Source of the DNA: Elymus sibiricus
Taxonomy: Eukaryota; Streptophyta; Magnoliopsida; Poales; Poaceae
Assembly: GCA_039707655.1 (NCBI GenBank)
Contig: CM077668.1
Coordinates: forward strand, 396,641,630-396,705,629
Length of the DNA: 64,000 nucleotides
Direction: 5' to 3'
In this document: positions 22,993 through 32,990 of the stretch, piece by piece
How positions within the stretch are numbered: the first letter of the stretch is position 1
Layout: every line of letters begins with the position of its first letter
The notes under the pieces: model-generated
Told to the model about the DNA's origin: nothing
Databases searched by the model: none
Seen by the model: the letters and a program-made list of their open reading frames with translations, nothing else
Made by a program: the position numbers and the translations under genes

Positions 22993-23350
22993 TTTGCCGT
23001 CTGCCTTTGCTGTCTGCTAGCTCATGGCAAAGAGGCTGTTTGCCGTCTGCTTGGGGAAAGCAGACGGCAAAGAACCAGCTCATGGCAAAGAGGCTCCTTG
23101 CCATCAGCTGGTTCTTTGCCGTCTGCCAGCTGACGGCAAAAAGGTCAAAGGCAGACGGCAAAGAGCCAGGTGGGCCCCACGGGGCACGGCGTGGCTAGGT
23201 CAACTTCTTTGCCGTCTGCTGGCAGACGGCAAAGAGGGGACAGATGGCAATGTCCCTCCTTTGCCGTCTGCTAGCAGGCGGCAAAGAAGTGACGTGGGCG
23301 AGCCCTAACGGTCACCCTCTTTGCCGTCTGCTAGCAGACGGCAAAGAGGG
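22993..23350. repeat. Left subterminal palindromic repeats of the CACTA element
   Basis: At least six copies of TTTGCCGTCTGC, mostly as back-to-back palindromes such as GCCGTCTGCTAGCAGACGGC (23324-23343), near 22997, 23041, 23118, 23208, 23262 and 23324. In En/Spm such subterminal repeats bind the TNPA protein. Binding here is inferred by analogy. Confidence 0.9.
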
Positions 23351-23439
23351 GCCACTTAACGGGCGGCCGTCTCCCCTCCCCCTCTCTCTCTTTCTCTCCC
23401 TCCCGCGCCCTCTCCTCCTTTTGTCGCCGCCGCCAGTCG

Positions 23440-23700
23440 CCGCCGCCGGCCAGCCCCGCCCCCGGAGCCAGCACCGCCGCCGGCCAGCCCGCCCGTCCCG
23501 CCCCCGGAGCCAGCCCCGCCGCCGGCCAGCCCGCCCGTCCCGCCCACCGGACCCAGGCCGCGGCGGCCACCCCGCCCCGCCGCCGGAACCCTCCCCGCGG
23601 CCCCTGCGCCACCCCGCCCCGCCGCCGGAACCCTCCCCGCGGCCCCTGCGCCACCCCGCCCCGCCGCCGGAGCCCTCGGCCTTCCTCCAGCGGCCCCCTC
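23440..23700. repeat. GC-rich 42-bp minisatellites
   Basis: Two related 42-bp tandem families: CCCGCCCCCGGAGCC-type copies at about 23454 and 23496, and CCACCCCGCCCCGCCGCC-type copies at 23567, 23609 and 23651. They lie in the element's very GC-rich 5' region, probably promoter or leader. Long frames across them on both strands are compositional. Confidence 0.8.
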
Positions 23701-23861
23701 CCCGCGGCCAGCCTCCACCGGCCGACCTCGCCGGAGCAAGGTGAGCTCCATTTTTTTCTGTTTTTTTCTGTTATTTCCTGTTTAGTTCTAGGTTTAGTGC
23801 TAGGTTTAGGTTTAGTTTTAGGTTTAATGCTAGGTTTAGGTTTAGGTTTAGATAAATAGAA

Positions 23862-24092
23862 GAGGAAGAAGAAAGATGAAAAAAAAACAGAAAAAGTAGA
23901 AGAAGAGGGAGAAAGGAAAAGAAGAAGAAGAAGAAGGAGAAGGAGAAGAAGAAGAGGAAAAGGAAAAGAAGGAAGAAGAAGAAGAAAAGGAGTAGAAAAG
24001 AAGAAGAAGAAGAAGAAGAAAAAGGAAAAGAAGAGGAGAAGAAGAAGAAAGAGGAGAGGAGGAGGAGAAGAAGAAGAAGAAGAAGAAGAGGA
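23862..24092. repeat. GAA/GAG-rich purine tract
   Basis: About 230 bp almost purely purine on the plus strand (GAAGAAGAAGAAG with GGAGAA interruptions). A tract of this kind can form triplex DNA. Proline/serine- or leucine-rich frames on the minus strand are artefacts. Confidence 0.9.
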
Positions 24093-24205
24093 AGACACGA
24101 CACCCCTGACACCCCGACCCCGACACGACACCACGACCCCGACACGACACCACGACACCCGGACACCACGACACCCAGACACGACACCCCCGACACCCCC
24201 TACTC
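24093..24205. repeat. CACGACACC-type minisatellite
   Basis: Short interspersed units ACACGACACC, CCGACCCCGACACG and similar, repeated about ten times directly after the purine tract. No coding sense is evident. Confidence 0.8.
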
Positions 24206-24570
24206 CCGACACCTCTTCGGCCTCCTGTTGACCGAAAAGGTGCTCTTCGGCCTTCCAGAGGCCGACGGGGTCATATATTTGTGAATTATGAGTTAGGTCA
24301 TATATTTTCCGATTTTGTTATGAAAAACATCATATATATTTGTGTTGATCGGGTGGATTTAAATGTGCAGTTGTTTCGTCGCTGCGAGGGTCTGGTGTTC
24401 GACGACCTCCCCGTGCGTTTGACGAGCTCCGCCCCTGCGTTCGTGGGTGAGCACAAATGACATCTCCTCCTCCCCCCTTAATTTGCTCTGTTCCAGTCTT
24501 CATGCCGATGAAACTTGCTAGCTATAGGTGTCTTCAATCATCAGTATGCGTGACCAGTATGCGTCTCCCG

Positions 24571-24634
24571 TTCGAAAGGGCGGCATCTATAAATATGCAT
24601 GTCTTTGCATATTTATAACCGCCATCCTTTCGAA
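24571..24634 (+). other. Hairpin 1 upstream of the CACTA transposase
   Basis: Inverted repeat with arms 24571-24599 and 24606-24634 and a loop of about 6 bases. The outer TTTCGAA and the inner TTTATAAATATGCA-type parts pair perfectly, with about five mismatches between them. It lies 374 bp before the transposase ATG and 24 bp before hairpin 2. Confidence 0.8.
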
Positions 24635-24658
24635 TTGTCCAACGTTATCCATGGACAG

Positions 24659-24874
24659 CCCGAGTATGTGTAGATTGGGTTCGTTTTCCCTTATGCTCTG
24701 CTCCGGATCCGATGCGGAATTTCGTCAGTGCCTCCCTGTTGTTCTCCGGGTACACATCCTCTCTGCTTATTGCCGAGACGTGTATCAGGAGAACAGCGGG
24801 GAGGTGCTGCCGAAATTCTGCGTCGGATCCGGAGCAGAGCATGGGAAAACGAACCCAATCTACACATACTCGGG
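24659..24874 (+). other. Hairpin 2: 216-bp inverted repeat upstream of the CACTA transposase
   Basis: Arms of about 100 bp (24659-24760 and 24772-24874) start with a perfect 32-bp pairing (from CCCGAGTATGTGTAGATTGG) and continue to the centre with about ten substitutions and one 2-base bulge. Seven of the substitutions read as G-U pairs in plus-strand RNA. The arms contain GCTCTGCTCCGGATCCGA. Length and near-perfect pairing are those of young miRNA or siRNA hairpin precursors. Rice miR820, which arises from CACTA elements, is a known precedent with a different sequence. Confidence 0.85.
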
Positions 24875-25007
24875 TGGGATTAGGACCTATCTCTACCTAT
24901 TAGCGTGTAGGTTGCATGGACGTAATAAAACTGACAAACTTGATTAACGGATGAATATAGATGATGAATTATATATATATTTCTTGTGTGTTTAGTAGGT
25001 AGGCAAG

Positions 25008-28000
25008 ATGAGTGATTGTGCTTGGATGTACACCGGTCACCCTAGTCAGAAAGAAATGACCATTGAATGGTTAACAAAAACCAAGGGGTTTCTGAGCGCC
25101 GCATTTGCAAATGGCCAGGAAATAACCTGGTGCCCCTGTGTCCGGTGCGACAACCATAAAAAGTGGACACGGGATGAAATGGGTAAACACTTGCAGAAGT
25201 GGGGTTTTACGACTGATTATACGGTGTGGAGATTTCATGGTGAGTCTGCCCAACGTGCCAGAGCTGAGGTGGTTCGTCGTCGCACCGACGAGCATGGTAC
25301 CGGGATCGAAGACATGGTGCAAGACTTTGATGATGCTCGGGATTCGGACGATGAGATGGAGGAATCTGCAAAGGCCTTCTATGAAATGTTGAAGTCTTCA
25401 AAACGTCCTCTCCACGAGCACACTGAGCTTTGTCAGCTAGATGCCATCGCGCAAGTAATGGCTCTGAAGGCTCAGTTCAACCTAGGCAGAGAATGCTACG
25501 ACGCGATGATGACGATATTTGGACGCTTTCTACCCAAAGGCCATGTATTGCCAGCAAACCTGTACCAGTCGGACAAAATCCTACGTGCGCTTAAGATGCC
25601 CTATGAGAAGATAGATGCCTGTGAGAATGGATGTGCCTTATTTAGGCTTGAGTATGCGGGCTTGAACTATTGTCCCATTTGCAAGTCTTCCAGGTATGTT
25701 GTGGTAGACAACGGTATGGGTGAGAAGAGTCAGACCAAAATCCCAGTTAATGTTCTTCGGTATATGCCAATCATACCAAGACTTCAACGTCTTTTCATGG
25801 TCGAAGAGATGGCCAGACAGATGACGTGGCATAAATTAGGCAAAAGAACCGAACTAGATGCAGATGGGAATCCGATGTTGGGACACACTTCAGACGCTTT
25901 TGCGTGGAAGCACTTCGATGCATTACATAAGGACAAAGCGGCAGATCCATGGCATCCTCAAGTCGCCATCAGCACAGATGGGTTCCAAGTGTTTGGTATG
26001 CCGGCAAACCAATACAGTTGCTGGCCTGTATTTGTCATTCCACTCAATCTCCCCCCCGGAGAGATTATGAAAAGAAAGAACATTTTCTTGACGTTGATAA
26101 TTCCAGGGCCCAACTATCCGGGGAAGAATATGAATGTGTACATGCAGCCGCTTAAGGATGAATTGCAAGAAGCTTGGGATAATGGGATCAAGACATATGA
26201 CGCCGCTACAAAACAAAACTTCAAAATGCATGTGTGGTACATGTACTCGACGCATGACTTGCCGGCGTATGCGCTATTCGTTGGCTGGTGTGTGCATGGA
26301 AGGTTCCCGTGCCCCAAATGCAAGGCAGCTCTTCAGTTCCGTTGGCTGCAGGCGGGTCGCAAGTATTCTTGCTTCGACTTGCATAAACAGTTCCTGGATC
26401 CTGGCCATAAGTTCAGAAAAGACAAGAAAAATTTCATGAAAGGTAGAGTTGTCAAAAACTCTGCACCACCTTCATTGACAGGCCAACAGACCCTAGATCA
26501 GATAAACGCTCTCGAGCCTGATCCAGAGCGTCCAGGATATTTCAAAGGGTATAATTCGGAACACGCCTGGACTCACAAGATATGCTTGTGGGATCTGCCT
26601 TACTTTAAAGACCTCCTTTGCCCACACAACATCGACGTGATGCACACTGAAAAGAATATCGCCGAGGCCCTTTTTGGTACATTGTTCGACATCGAGGGGA
26701 AGTCGAAGGATAATCCTAAGGCTAGAGTCGATCAGGAGGCTCTATGTGATAGACCGTTACAAAACATGCGACAACCGAAAGGAAAGAAGAACTGGAGGAA
26801 GACAAAGGCATGGTTCAATCTTGGAAGGCCAGCTATGAGGGAAATGATCTTGTGGGTGAAAATGCAGTTGATGTTCCCCGATGGGTATGCAGCGAATCTA
26901 AAGAGGGGAGCGAGTATTGACAAATTGAAAATATTTGGTCTCAAGAGTCATGATTGGCACATATGGCTTGAGCGGGTAATGCCGGTGATGTTGCGTGGCT
27001 TTATCCCTGAGGATGAATGGCTAGTACTGGGAGAGCTGAGCTATTTCTTCCGTGCTCTTTGTGCGAAAGAACTATCGCCTGACGTGCTAGACGAACTGGA
27101 AGAGTTGGCGCCGGAGTTGATCTGCAAGTTAGAAAAGATCTTTCCACCGGGATTCTTTAATCCAATGCAGCATTTGATTTTGCATCTCCCGACCGAGGCA
27201 AGATTGGGGGGGGGCATGCAAAATCGTTGGTGCTTCGCAACTGAGAGGATGCAGAAGACGCTTCGAGCAAAATGTAAAAATAAACATAGAATTGAAGCAT
27301 CGATGGCCGAGGCATTCATTACTGAGGAGGCGGCAAACTTCGTGACAACACACTACAAAGCCAAGAATCGTCATTTGCATAATCCGAAGCCTCGGTACAA
27401 TGATGGCGACCGTGAAAAAGGTCGATCCAACCTCAGCCTATTCAAAGGGAAGCTCGCACCAGCCGGTGCTTCGAAAGCAATACCGTTGGATGTCGAAGAA
27501 TGGCGGACCATTTCGTTGTATATCGTCAACAACCTAACAGAAGTGCGGCCGTACATCGAGTAAGTTCTCGGTACATTGTTTCGCAACTTCTAATTCCTTT
27601 GAAATGCTCTTATTCCCGGATATGTGATACAGTCGATACGTCGCCAAATTCTCGGATGGAGCGGTGATCCAAAAGGATTCCATCGAAGAGTATGAGCTTC
27701 TGGCAAAGCATGGAGGCGGCTATCCCGGTTTCATCTCTTGGTTCAAACAAACGGTAATTTCCATTAGACCATTTCATTTCTTCGTATAGTTTGCGGCTAA
27801 TGCAACAATCCTTTCATATTAAACTTGTAGGCTAATGCAGAGTCTATGGACTCCGAATTGAGACAAGTCGCTAATGGTTTTGACTATAAGGTCCGTTCAT
27901 TTGACAAATACGACATCAACGGGTATCGCTTTCGTACTTTTGGCAAAGAGCTATCTATGGCCGACCGAAAGTCTACAAATTGTTGTGCTCCGCTGTCGGC

Positions 28001-28658
28001 GAAGGAGGGGTCGAGTATTATGGAAGAGTTGAAGCAATTTATGAACTTACATTCTTTGGTGAAAACCCACCAAACGTTGTAGTCTTCAAATGTTATTGGT
28101 TCCAGCCGAAGGAGACTAGAAGGACTCATGAACATATAGGGCAAGTCTAAATCAAACAAAGCACCCATTTAGATGTTCCCGATGTCTATATTACGGCTCA
28201 ACAGGCGACTCAAGTTTTCTATCTACCGTGGGCCTGCCAAACCGATCCAAATCTGAATGGTTGGGATGTCGTTTATGATGTGCCGCCACATTTTAGACCA
28301 CCTCCCCTCAATGAAGATGATTATGAACCTCACATTAACCCAGACACATATGAAGGAGAATTCTTCCAAGAAACACGTGTTTCCAAAAAAACGTTTCAAG
28401 AACCGCTCTACTTCACCCCAGAACATTGAGGTAGACAGCGACAGTGAATCCGACTTCACCCCTGAGCCGGAACAAGAAGAGACGAAAGAAGAAGAGGTTA
28501 CTGCTGCGGATGACCTGTCAATGCTTGACCGATTACATAAAGGAGGCCTTCCACATGTTGATGCATTTATTGATGATGCTGATGAGCACGTCATTAATGA
28601 TAGTGATGATGATTATGCATTTATTGATCCCGGAGCATATATAGACGATGAAGATTAA
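25008..28658 (+). pseudogene. CACTA (En/Spm) TNP2-type transposase
   Basis: Exon 1 (25008-27559) is open for 851 codons. Residues about 4-78 are a transposase-associated domain (WMYTGHPSQ, CPCVRCDNHKKW). Residues about 280-560 are the TNP2 transposase domain (STDGFQVFG near 322, FPCPKCKAAL, NIDVMHTEKN near 544). A DUF4218-type domain (LPTEARLGGG, NRWCFATERM) is near 725. Splice sites GTAAGT at 27560 with acceptor ending 27632, and GGTAAT at 27754 with acceptor ending 27830, join in phase (PYIDRYVAKF, then FKQTANAES). The third exon carries a DUF4216-like region (GYRFRTFGKEL, GGVEYYGRVEAIYEL), broken by a one-base shift near 27985, a TAA at 28148-28150 and a further shift near 28390. An acidic tail ends at 28656-28658. 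The catalytic exon is intact but the C-terminal part is not. Confidence 0.85.
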
Positions 28659-28685
28659 TATTAGTAATGTCAGGTATTCAATTAT

Positions 28686-28789
28686 TATGCTAACGAGACA
28701 TTGCAAATGATCTTTGGTCATTAGTTACTAGTATTCACATTTGAGTTGCATCATGCTAACGAGACATTGCAAATGATCTTTGGTGCAGC
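28686..28789. repeat. Short direct repeat after the transposase gene
   Basis: ATGCTAACGAGACATTGCAA plus ATGATCTTTGGT occurs at about 28687 and again at about 28753, 66 bp apart. It duplicates the sequence leading into the next exon's acceptor. Confidence 0.85.
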
Positions 28790-28895
28790 ATGCCTCCCAA
28801 CAAGCATTGACCGATCCTTCTGCGTCTGTCGCAACCCCGACCGGTCCTTCCCCGTCTCACACTGGCGCAAGCCCGACCGGTCCTTCACCTCCGTG
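28789..28895 (+). pseudogene. Relic exon of a second CACTA gene (tnpA position)
   Basis: After an acceptor-like GGTGCAG, one frame reads a Pro/Ser/Thr-rich segment (ALTDPSASVATPTGPSPSHT, then a repeat of GASPTGPSPP) and stops near 28895. The only ATG (28790) opens a six-codon frame, so the exon is out of frame. It lies where En/Spm elements carry the gene for the subterminal-repeat-binding protein. No DNA-binding domain remains downstream, so identity is inferred from position only. Confidence 0.35.
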
Positions 28896-29046
28896 ATGAT
28901 GGTAAGTTTTCCCAAGTGTTTTGCTTTACCTAGGATAGCTATAAATATGCTTAGTTAGCTCAAAATGGCATAACTACCTAGGTTAGCTCAAAAATGGCAT
29001 AACTACCTAGCTTAGCTAAAAAATGGCATTTTTACCTACCTTAGTT

Positions 29047-29178
29047 AGAAGAAGAAGAAGATAAAGAAGAGGAGAGGAGAAAAAGAAAGAGAAGAAAAAT
29101 TCTTCTTCTTCTTCTTATTCTTCTTCTTCTTCTTCTTTTTCTTCTTCTTCTTCTAGCTAGTCTTCTTCTTCTTCTAAC
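29047..29178. repeat. (GAA)n-(TTC)n self-complementary tract
   Basis: A GAA-rich run (29047-29097) is followed directly by TTC runs (29101-29155 and 29162-29175). One strand can fold on itself over 40-50 bp. It is low-complexity DNA and probably length-variable. Confidence 0.85.
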
Positions 29179-29287
29179 TTTCTTCTTTCCCAATTTGCAT
29201 ATTTGCTTTAGATGAGGAAGCTTGTGTTGATGGAGTCTACTCTTCTCCTTGTGCTTCCTTTTTGTTTTGATGTTGTACGATGAACTT

Positions 29288-29367
29288 TGTTGTTGGAAAC
29301 TTGTTGTTGGATATGTTGTTGGAAACTTGTTGTTGGATATGTTGTTGGAAACTTGTTGTTGGATATG
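29288..29367. repeat. 26-bp tandem repeat, about 3 copies
   Basis: Unit TTGTTGGAAACTTGTTGT plus TGGATATG, three near-perfect copies. No frame of interest runs through it. Confidence 0.9.
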
Positions 29368-29483
29368 TGTTGGTATGCTTGTTGAAAGTATTTTCAAATG
29401 TGTATATATATATATATATCTATGAAATTCTGTGAAATTGAATGAATTTAAGAAAAAACAGAAAAAACAGGGGCTATACAGGC

Positions 29484-29982
29484 TCTTTGCCGTCTGCTGG
29501 CAGACGGCAAAGAGCTTTGCCATGAGCCAGCAGACGGCAAATCTGCCACGTGGCAGCTACCTGTGCAACCTGGGGGGCACAGGGCTGGCCTATGTGGTTG
29601 CTTTGCCGTCTGCTGGCAGATGGCAAAGAACTTTGCATCTTTGCCGTCTGCCAGCAGACGGCATAGCGAGACACGTGGCAGCTATCTGTGCGGAGCTGGG
29701 CTGGCCTACTTGGTCACTTTGCCGTCTGCTAGCAGACGGCAAAGCACGCCGTTAACCCCTTAATGGACCTAAGCTGCCGCGTGTGCCATGCATGCCCTTT
29801 GCCGTCTGCTAGCAGACGGCAAAGACCTTTGCATCTTTGTCGTCTGCCAGCAGACGGCAAAGTGCCCTTTACCGTGGCTCGCTATGCCGGTTGCTTTGCC
29901 GTCTGCTGGCTGACGGCAAAGACCTTTGCCGTCCGCAATGCATGCCTTTGCCGTCAGCCATGGCAGACGGCAAAGATCCTGA
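29484..29982. repeat. Right subterminal palindromic repeats of the CACTA element
   Basis: Eight or so CTTTGCCGTCTGC units, again mostly as palindromes (GCCGTCTGCTGGCAGACGGC, GCCGTCTGCTAGCAGACGGC), spaced by about 40-90 bp of GC-rich filler with CCACGTGGCAG motifs. They mirror the left end, as En/Spm transposition requires. Confidence 0.9.
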
Positions 29983-29993
29983 TTCCAGTAGTG

Positions 29994-31247
29994 AAGGAGG
30001 GGGAAGAAACAATAAATTCACGGCAAAAATGCAATCACTATGCATGACATGCCTAAATGGTATGCAGATGGGATATATTGCCTATCTAAATGTTTTAGTT
30101 AATTTAGGAATTTAATTGGAATTATTTTATTAAGGTCATGCACTATTCATTTATCGAATCCGGGCAAAAATTTACATGTTCACCTAGATAGGAGTGATGG
30201 TCAAGCATTTTGACCACATATTCGGATTCTTCATATTTTTCTGATCATTTTACATATATAAATTATTTTCATCCGAGTTACGGTTTAGTTTATATGATTT
30301 TTCAAAGTTTTAATGAATTTCTAGAATTATTTTATTTATTTAAATTCCAAATTATCCAGAATAGTGTTAGGTGACGTCAGCATGGCGTAGGAGTGACGTC
30401 AGCAGTCAATAGTCTCGCTGACCAGTCAAACCTGACCAGTGGGTCCCACTGGTCAGTGACTGACTTAATTAAACAGAGTTTATTTAATCTAAATAACCTA
30501 ATTAACGGGTGGGCCTGCACTGTCAGTGTCTAATTAAACTAATTAATTTATATTTAAAGTTAAACCGGTTTAATTAATTGCGGGACCCACACGTCATTGA
30601 ATGTGGGTGCCACGTCAGCGGTTGACCGGGTCAATGGGCCCAGTGGGGCCCAGGGTCAGTGGCTGAGCGGTGGGGCCCGCGGCGCCACGTCGGACGCCGA
30701 GTCAGCGCCGGTCACCGGAGCTCTCCGGCGAGCCCGAACGACGGCGACAACTCCGGCGAGCTCGGGTTTCTTCTACAGGGCACCATTTCGGCCGTGGTTT
30801 GGCTTGCTCGAACGAGCAATCGAGGCCGCGTCCAGTGGTGGGGTTCACGGCGGCTGGGGAGGCCGGAATGGTCGCCGGCGACGACGTCGGGTGGCGGTTG
30901 TTACGGGTGGCGCACGGGATCGCGGCTGCGGGGTGATTTCGGGCGCGCAATCTAGCTAGGCGTCATCTACGCGGCACGGCGAGCAAGAAGGACAGCAACA
31001 CGGGGCCGTTTGGTCGCCGGAACTACGCCGGCGACGAGCTATGCGGCGGCGAGCTCGGGCAAGTCGAGGACGGCGGCTAGAGGCCGTAAACGGTGACGGG
31101 AGAGAGAGAGGAGGAAGCGGAGGCTCACATTGAGCCTGCAGGTGTGCAAGGGTGGGCTCAGGGAGGGCTCGAGGCGGCGAATCTGGGCGGCCATCACCGG
31201 AGTCCGTGCGGGGAAGACGAGCTCGGGGAGGTCGCTGCGGTGGCACC
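29994..31247 (-). other. Third piece of the element G 3' LTR
   Basis: AT-rich to 30,590, then strongly GC-rich with mixed short frames on both strands. It ends at the GCACC duplication (31243-31247) of element B. It was tested for a captured gene: no domain, no consistent frame. Confidence 0.7.
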
Positions 31248-32990
31248 TGATGGGGAACGTTGCATGGAAAACAAAAAAAATTCTACGCACACGCATGATC
31301 TATCCATGGAGATGCATAGCTACGAGAGGGGTAGTGTGTCTACGTACCCTCGTAGACCGTAAGCGGAAGCGTTAGAACAACGCGGTTGATGTCGTCGAAC
31401 AACTTCACGATCCAACCGACCGAGCACCGAACGTACGGCACCTCCGCGTTCAGCACACGTTCAGCTCGGTGACGTCCTCGACTTCTTGATCCAGCAATAT
31501 GGCGAGGTAGTGGATGAGTTCCGGCAGCACGACGGCGTGGTGACGGTGATGGTGATGCTATCTCCGCAGGGCTTCGCCCAAGCACTGCGAAAATATGATC
31601 GAGGGACTGAACTGTGGAGGGGGCGCCGCACACGGCTAAGACAATGTTGTGTCTCCTTTGGGGCGCCCCCTCTCCTCTATTTATATATGTGTAGGGGCTT
31701 GGAGTAGAAGGAATAGTGCCACGTGAACAGTAACCGTGAATAGTACACACGTGGACTTGGACTCCAAAGTCCAATCCTATTCCTACTAGGACTCTCCCTT
31801 TTTCCTTCCCTGGCTGCGTGGGCTTTTGAGGACTTGGTGCGCCTGGCCCAATAAGGCCAGGGCGCCTCCCCTTAGCCCATGTCAGCCCTTGGGACGTGGT
31901 GGACCCACTTGTGGACTTCCGGACCCCTTCGGAATCCTCCGGAACCTTCTGGAAGCTTCCCGGTACAATACCGGAAAAAAACTGCACCTTTTTTCGGAAC
32001 CCAAAATATGACTTCCCATATATAAATCTTTACCTCTCGACCATTCCGAGACTCCTCATGACGTCCGGGATCTCATCCGGGACTCCGAACAATATTCGGT
32101 TACCAATTCACATAACTCATATAACACTATATCGTCAACGAACGTTAAGCGTGCGGACCCTACGGGTTCGGGAATGATGTAGACATGACTGAGACGCCTC
32201 TCCGGTCAATAACCAATAGCGGAACCTGGATGCTCATATTGGTTCCTACATATTCCACAAAGATCTTATCGGTCGAACCGTAATGACAACATACGTAATT
32301 CCCTTTGTCCGTCGGTATGTTACTTGCCCGAGATTCGATCGTCGGTATCTCCATACCTAGTTCAATCTCGTTACCGGCAAGTCTCTTTACTCGTTCCGTA
32401 ATACATCATCCCGTAACTAACTCCTTAGTCACTTTTCTTGCAAGCTTCTTATGATGTGCATTACCGAGAGGGCCCAGAGATACCTCTCCGAAACACGGAG
32501 TGACAAATCCCAGTCTCGATCCATGCCAACTCAACGGACACCTTCGTAGATACCTGTAGAGCATCTTTATGATCACCCAGTTACGTTGTGACGTTTGATA
32601 GCACACAAGGTATTCCTCCGGTATCCGGGAGTTGCATGATCTCATGGTCTGAGGAACATGTATTTGACATTCAAGAAAGCAGTAGCAATAAACAGAATGA
32701 TCATATGCTAAGCTAACGGATGGGTCTTGTCCATCACATCATTCTCCTAATGATGTGATCCCGTTATCAAATGACAACTCATGTCTATGGTTAGGAAACC
32801 TTAACCATCTTTGATCAACGAGCTAGTCTAGTAGAGACTCACTAGGGACACGGTATTTGTTTATGTATTCACACATGTATTTAAGTTTCCAGTCAATACA
32901 ACTCTAGCATGAATAATAAACCTTTATCATGAACAAGGAAATATAAAATAATAACAACTTTATTATTGCCTCTAGGGCATATTTCCATCA
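31248..32990 (-). repeat. 3' LTR of element B
   Basis: 1743 bp. It differs from the 5' LTR by about 30 substitutions by eye. The minus-strand TATA box TATAAATA is at 31685-31678. It lacks the AGCGGTA palindrome array of A and C. Confidence 0.92.
31678..31685 (-). promoter_or_regulatory. LTR TATA box (B, 3' LTR)
   Basis: TATAAATA followed by GAGGAGAGGG on the minus strand, the same arrangement as in the other Copia LTRs of the window. Confidence 0.55.

Larger units (their letters stand above)
22974..29993 (+). mobile_element. CACTA (En/Spm) DNA transposon, 7.0 kb
   Basis: Terminal inverted repeats CACTACTGGAATC at both ends and a 3-bp target duplication AAG (22971-22973, 29994-29996). Both subterminal regions carry many palindromic TTTGCCGTCTGC units. 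The interior holds a GC-rich 5' region, a GA-rich tract, two inverted repeats, a TNP2-type transposase gene and only a relic of a second gene. The 3' part of the transposase gene is broken, so autonomous movement is doubtful. It is the only element in the G LTR on the plus strand. Confidence 0.95.

Noticed and set aside
23785..23850. TTTAGG/GGTTTA repeats resembling plant telomere sequence
   Set aside because: The unit is TTTAGG with TTTTAGG and TGCTAGG interruptions, not TTTAGGG, and the tract is short and inside the CACTA element.
23331..24212. Long frames on both strands through GC-rich and GA-rich sequence
   Set aside because: Low-complexity Leu/Ser/Phe or Pro/Arg products, open in several frames at once, lying in CACTA 5' repeats; composition explains them.
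24528..24947. 139-codon frame on the plus strand and partner frames on the minus strand
   Set aside because: They run through the 216-bp inverted repeat, so both strands give similar peptides; no domain.
30597..31247. GC-rich part of the G LTR as a captured host gene
   Set aside because: Overlapping frames on both strands, no splice-consistent exon structure, no protein motif.
31340..31987. 215-codon minus-strand frame in the B LTR
   Set aside because: Lies in the transcribed leader part of the LTR, is disrupted in the other LTR copy, and has no domain.
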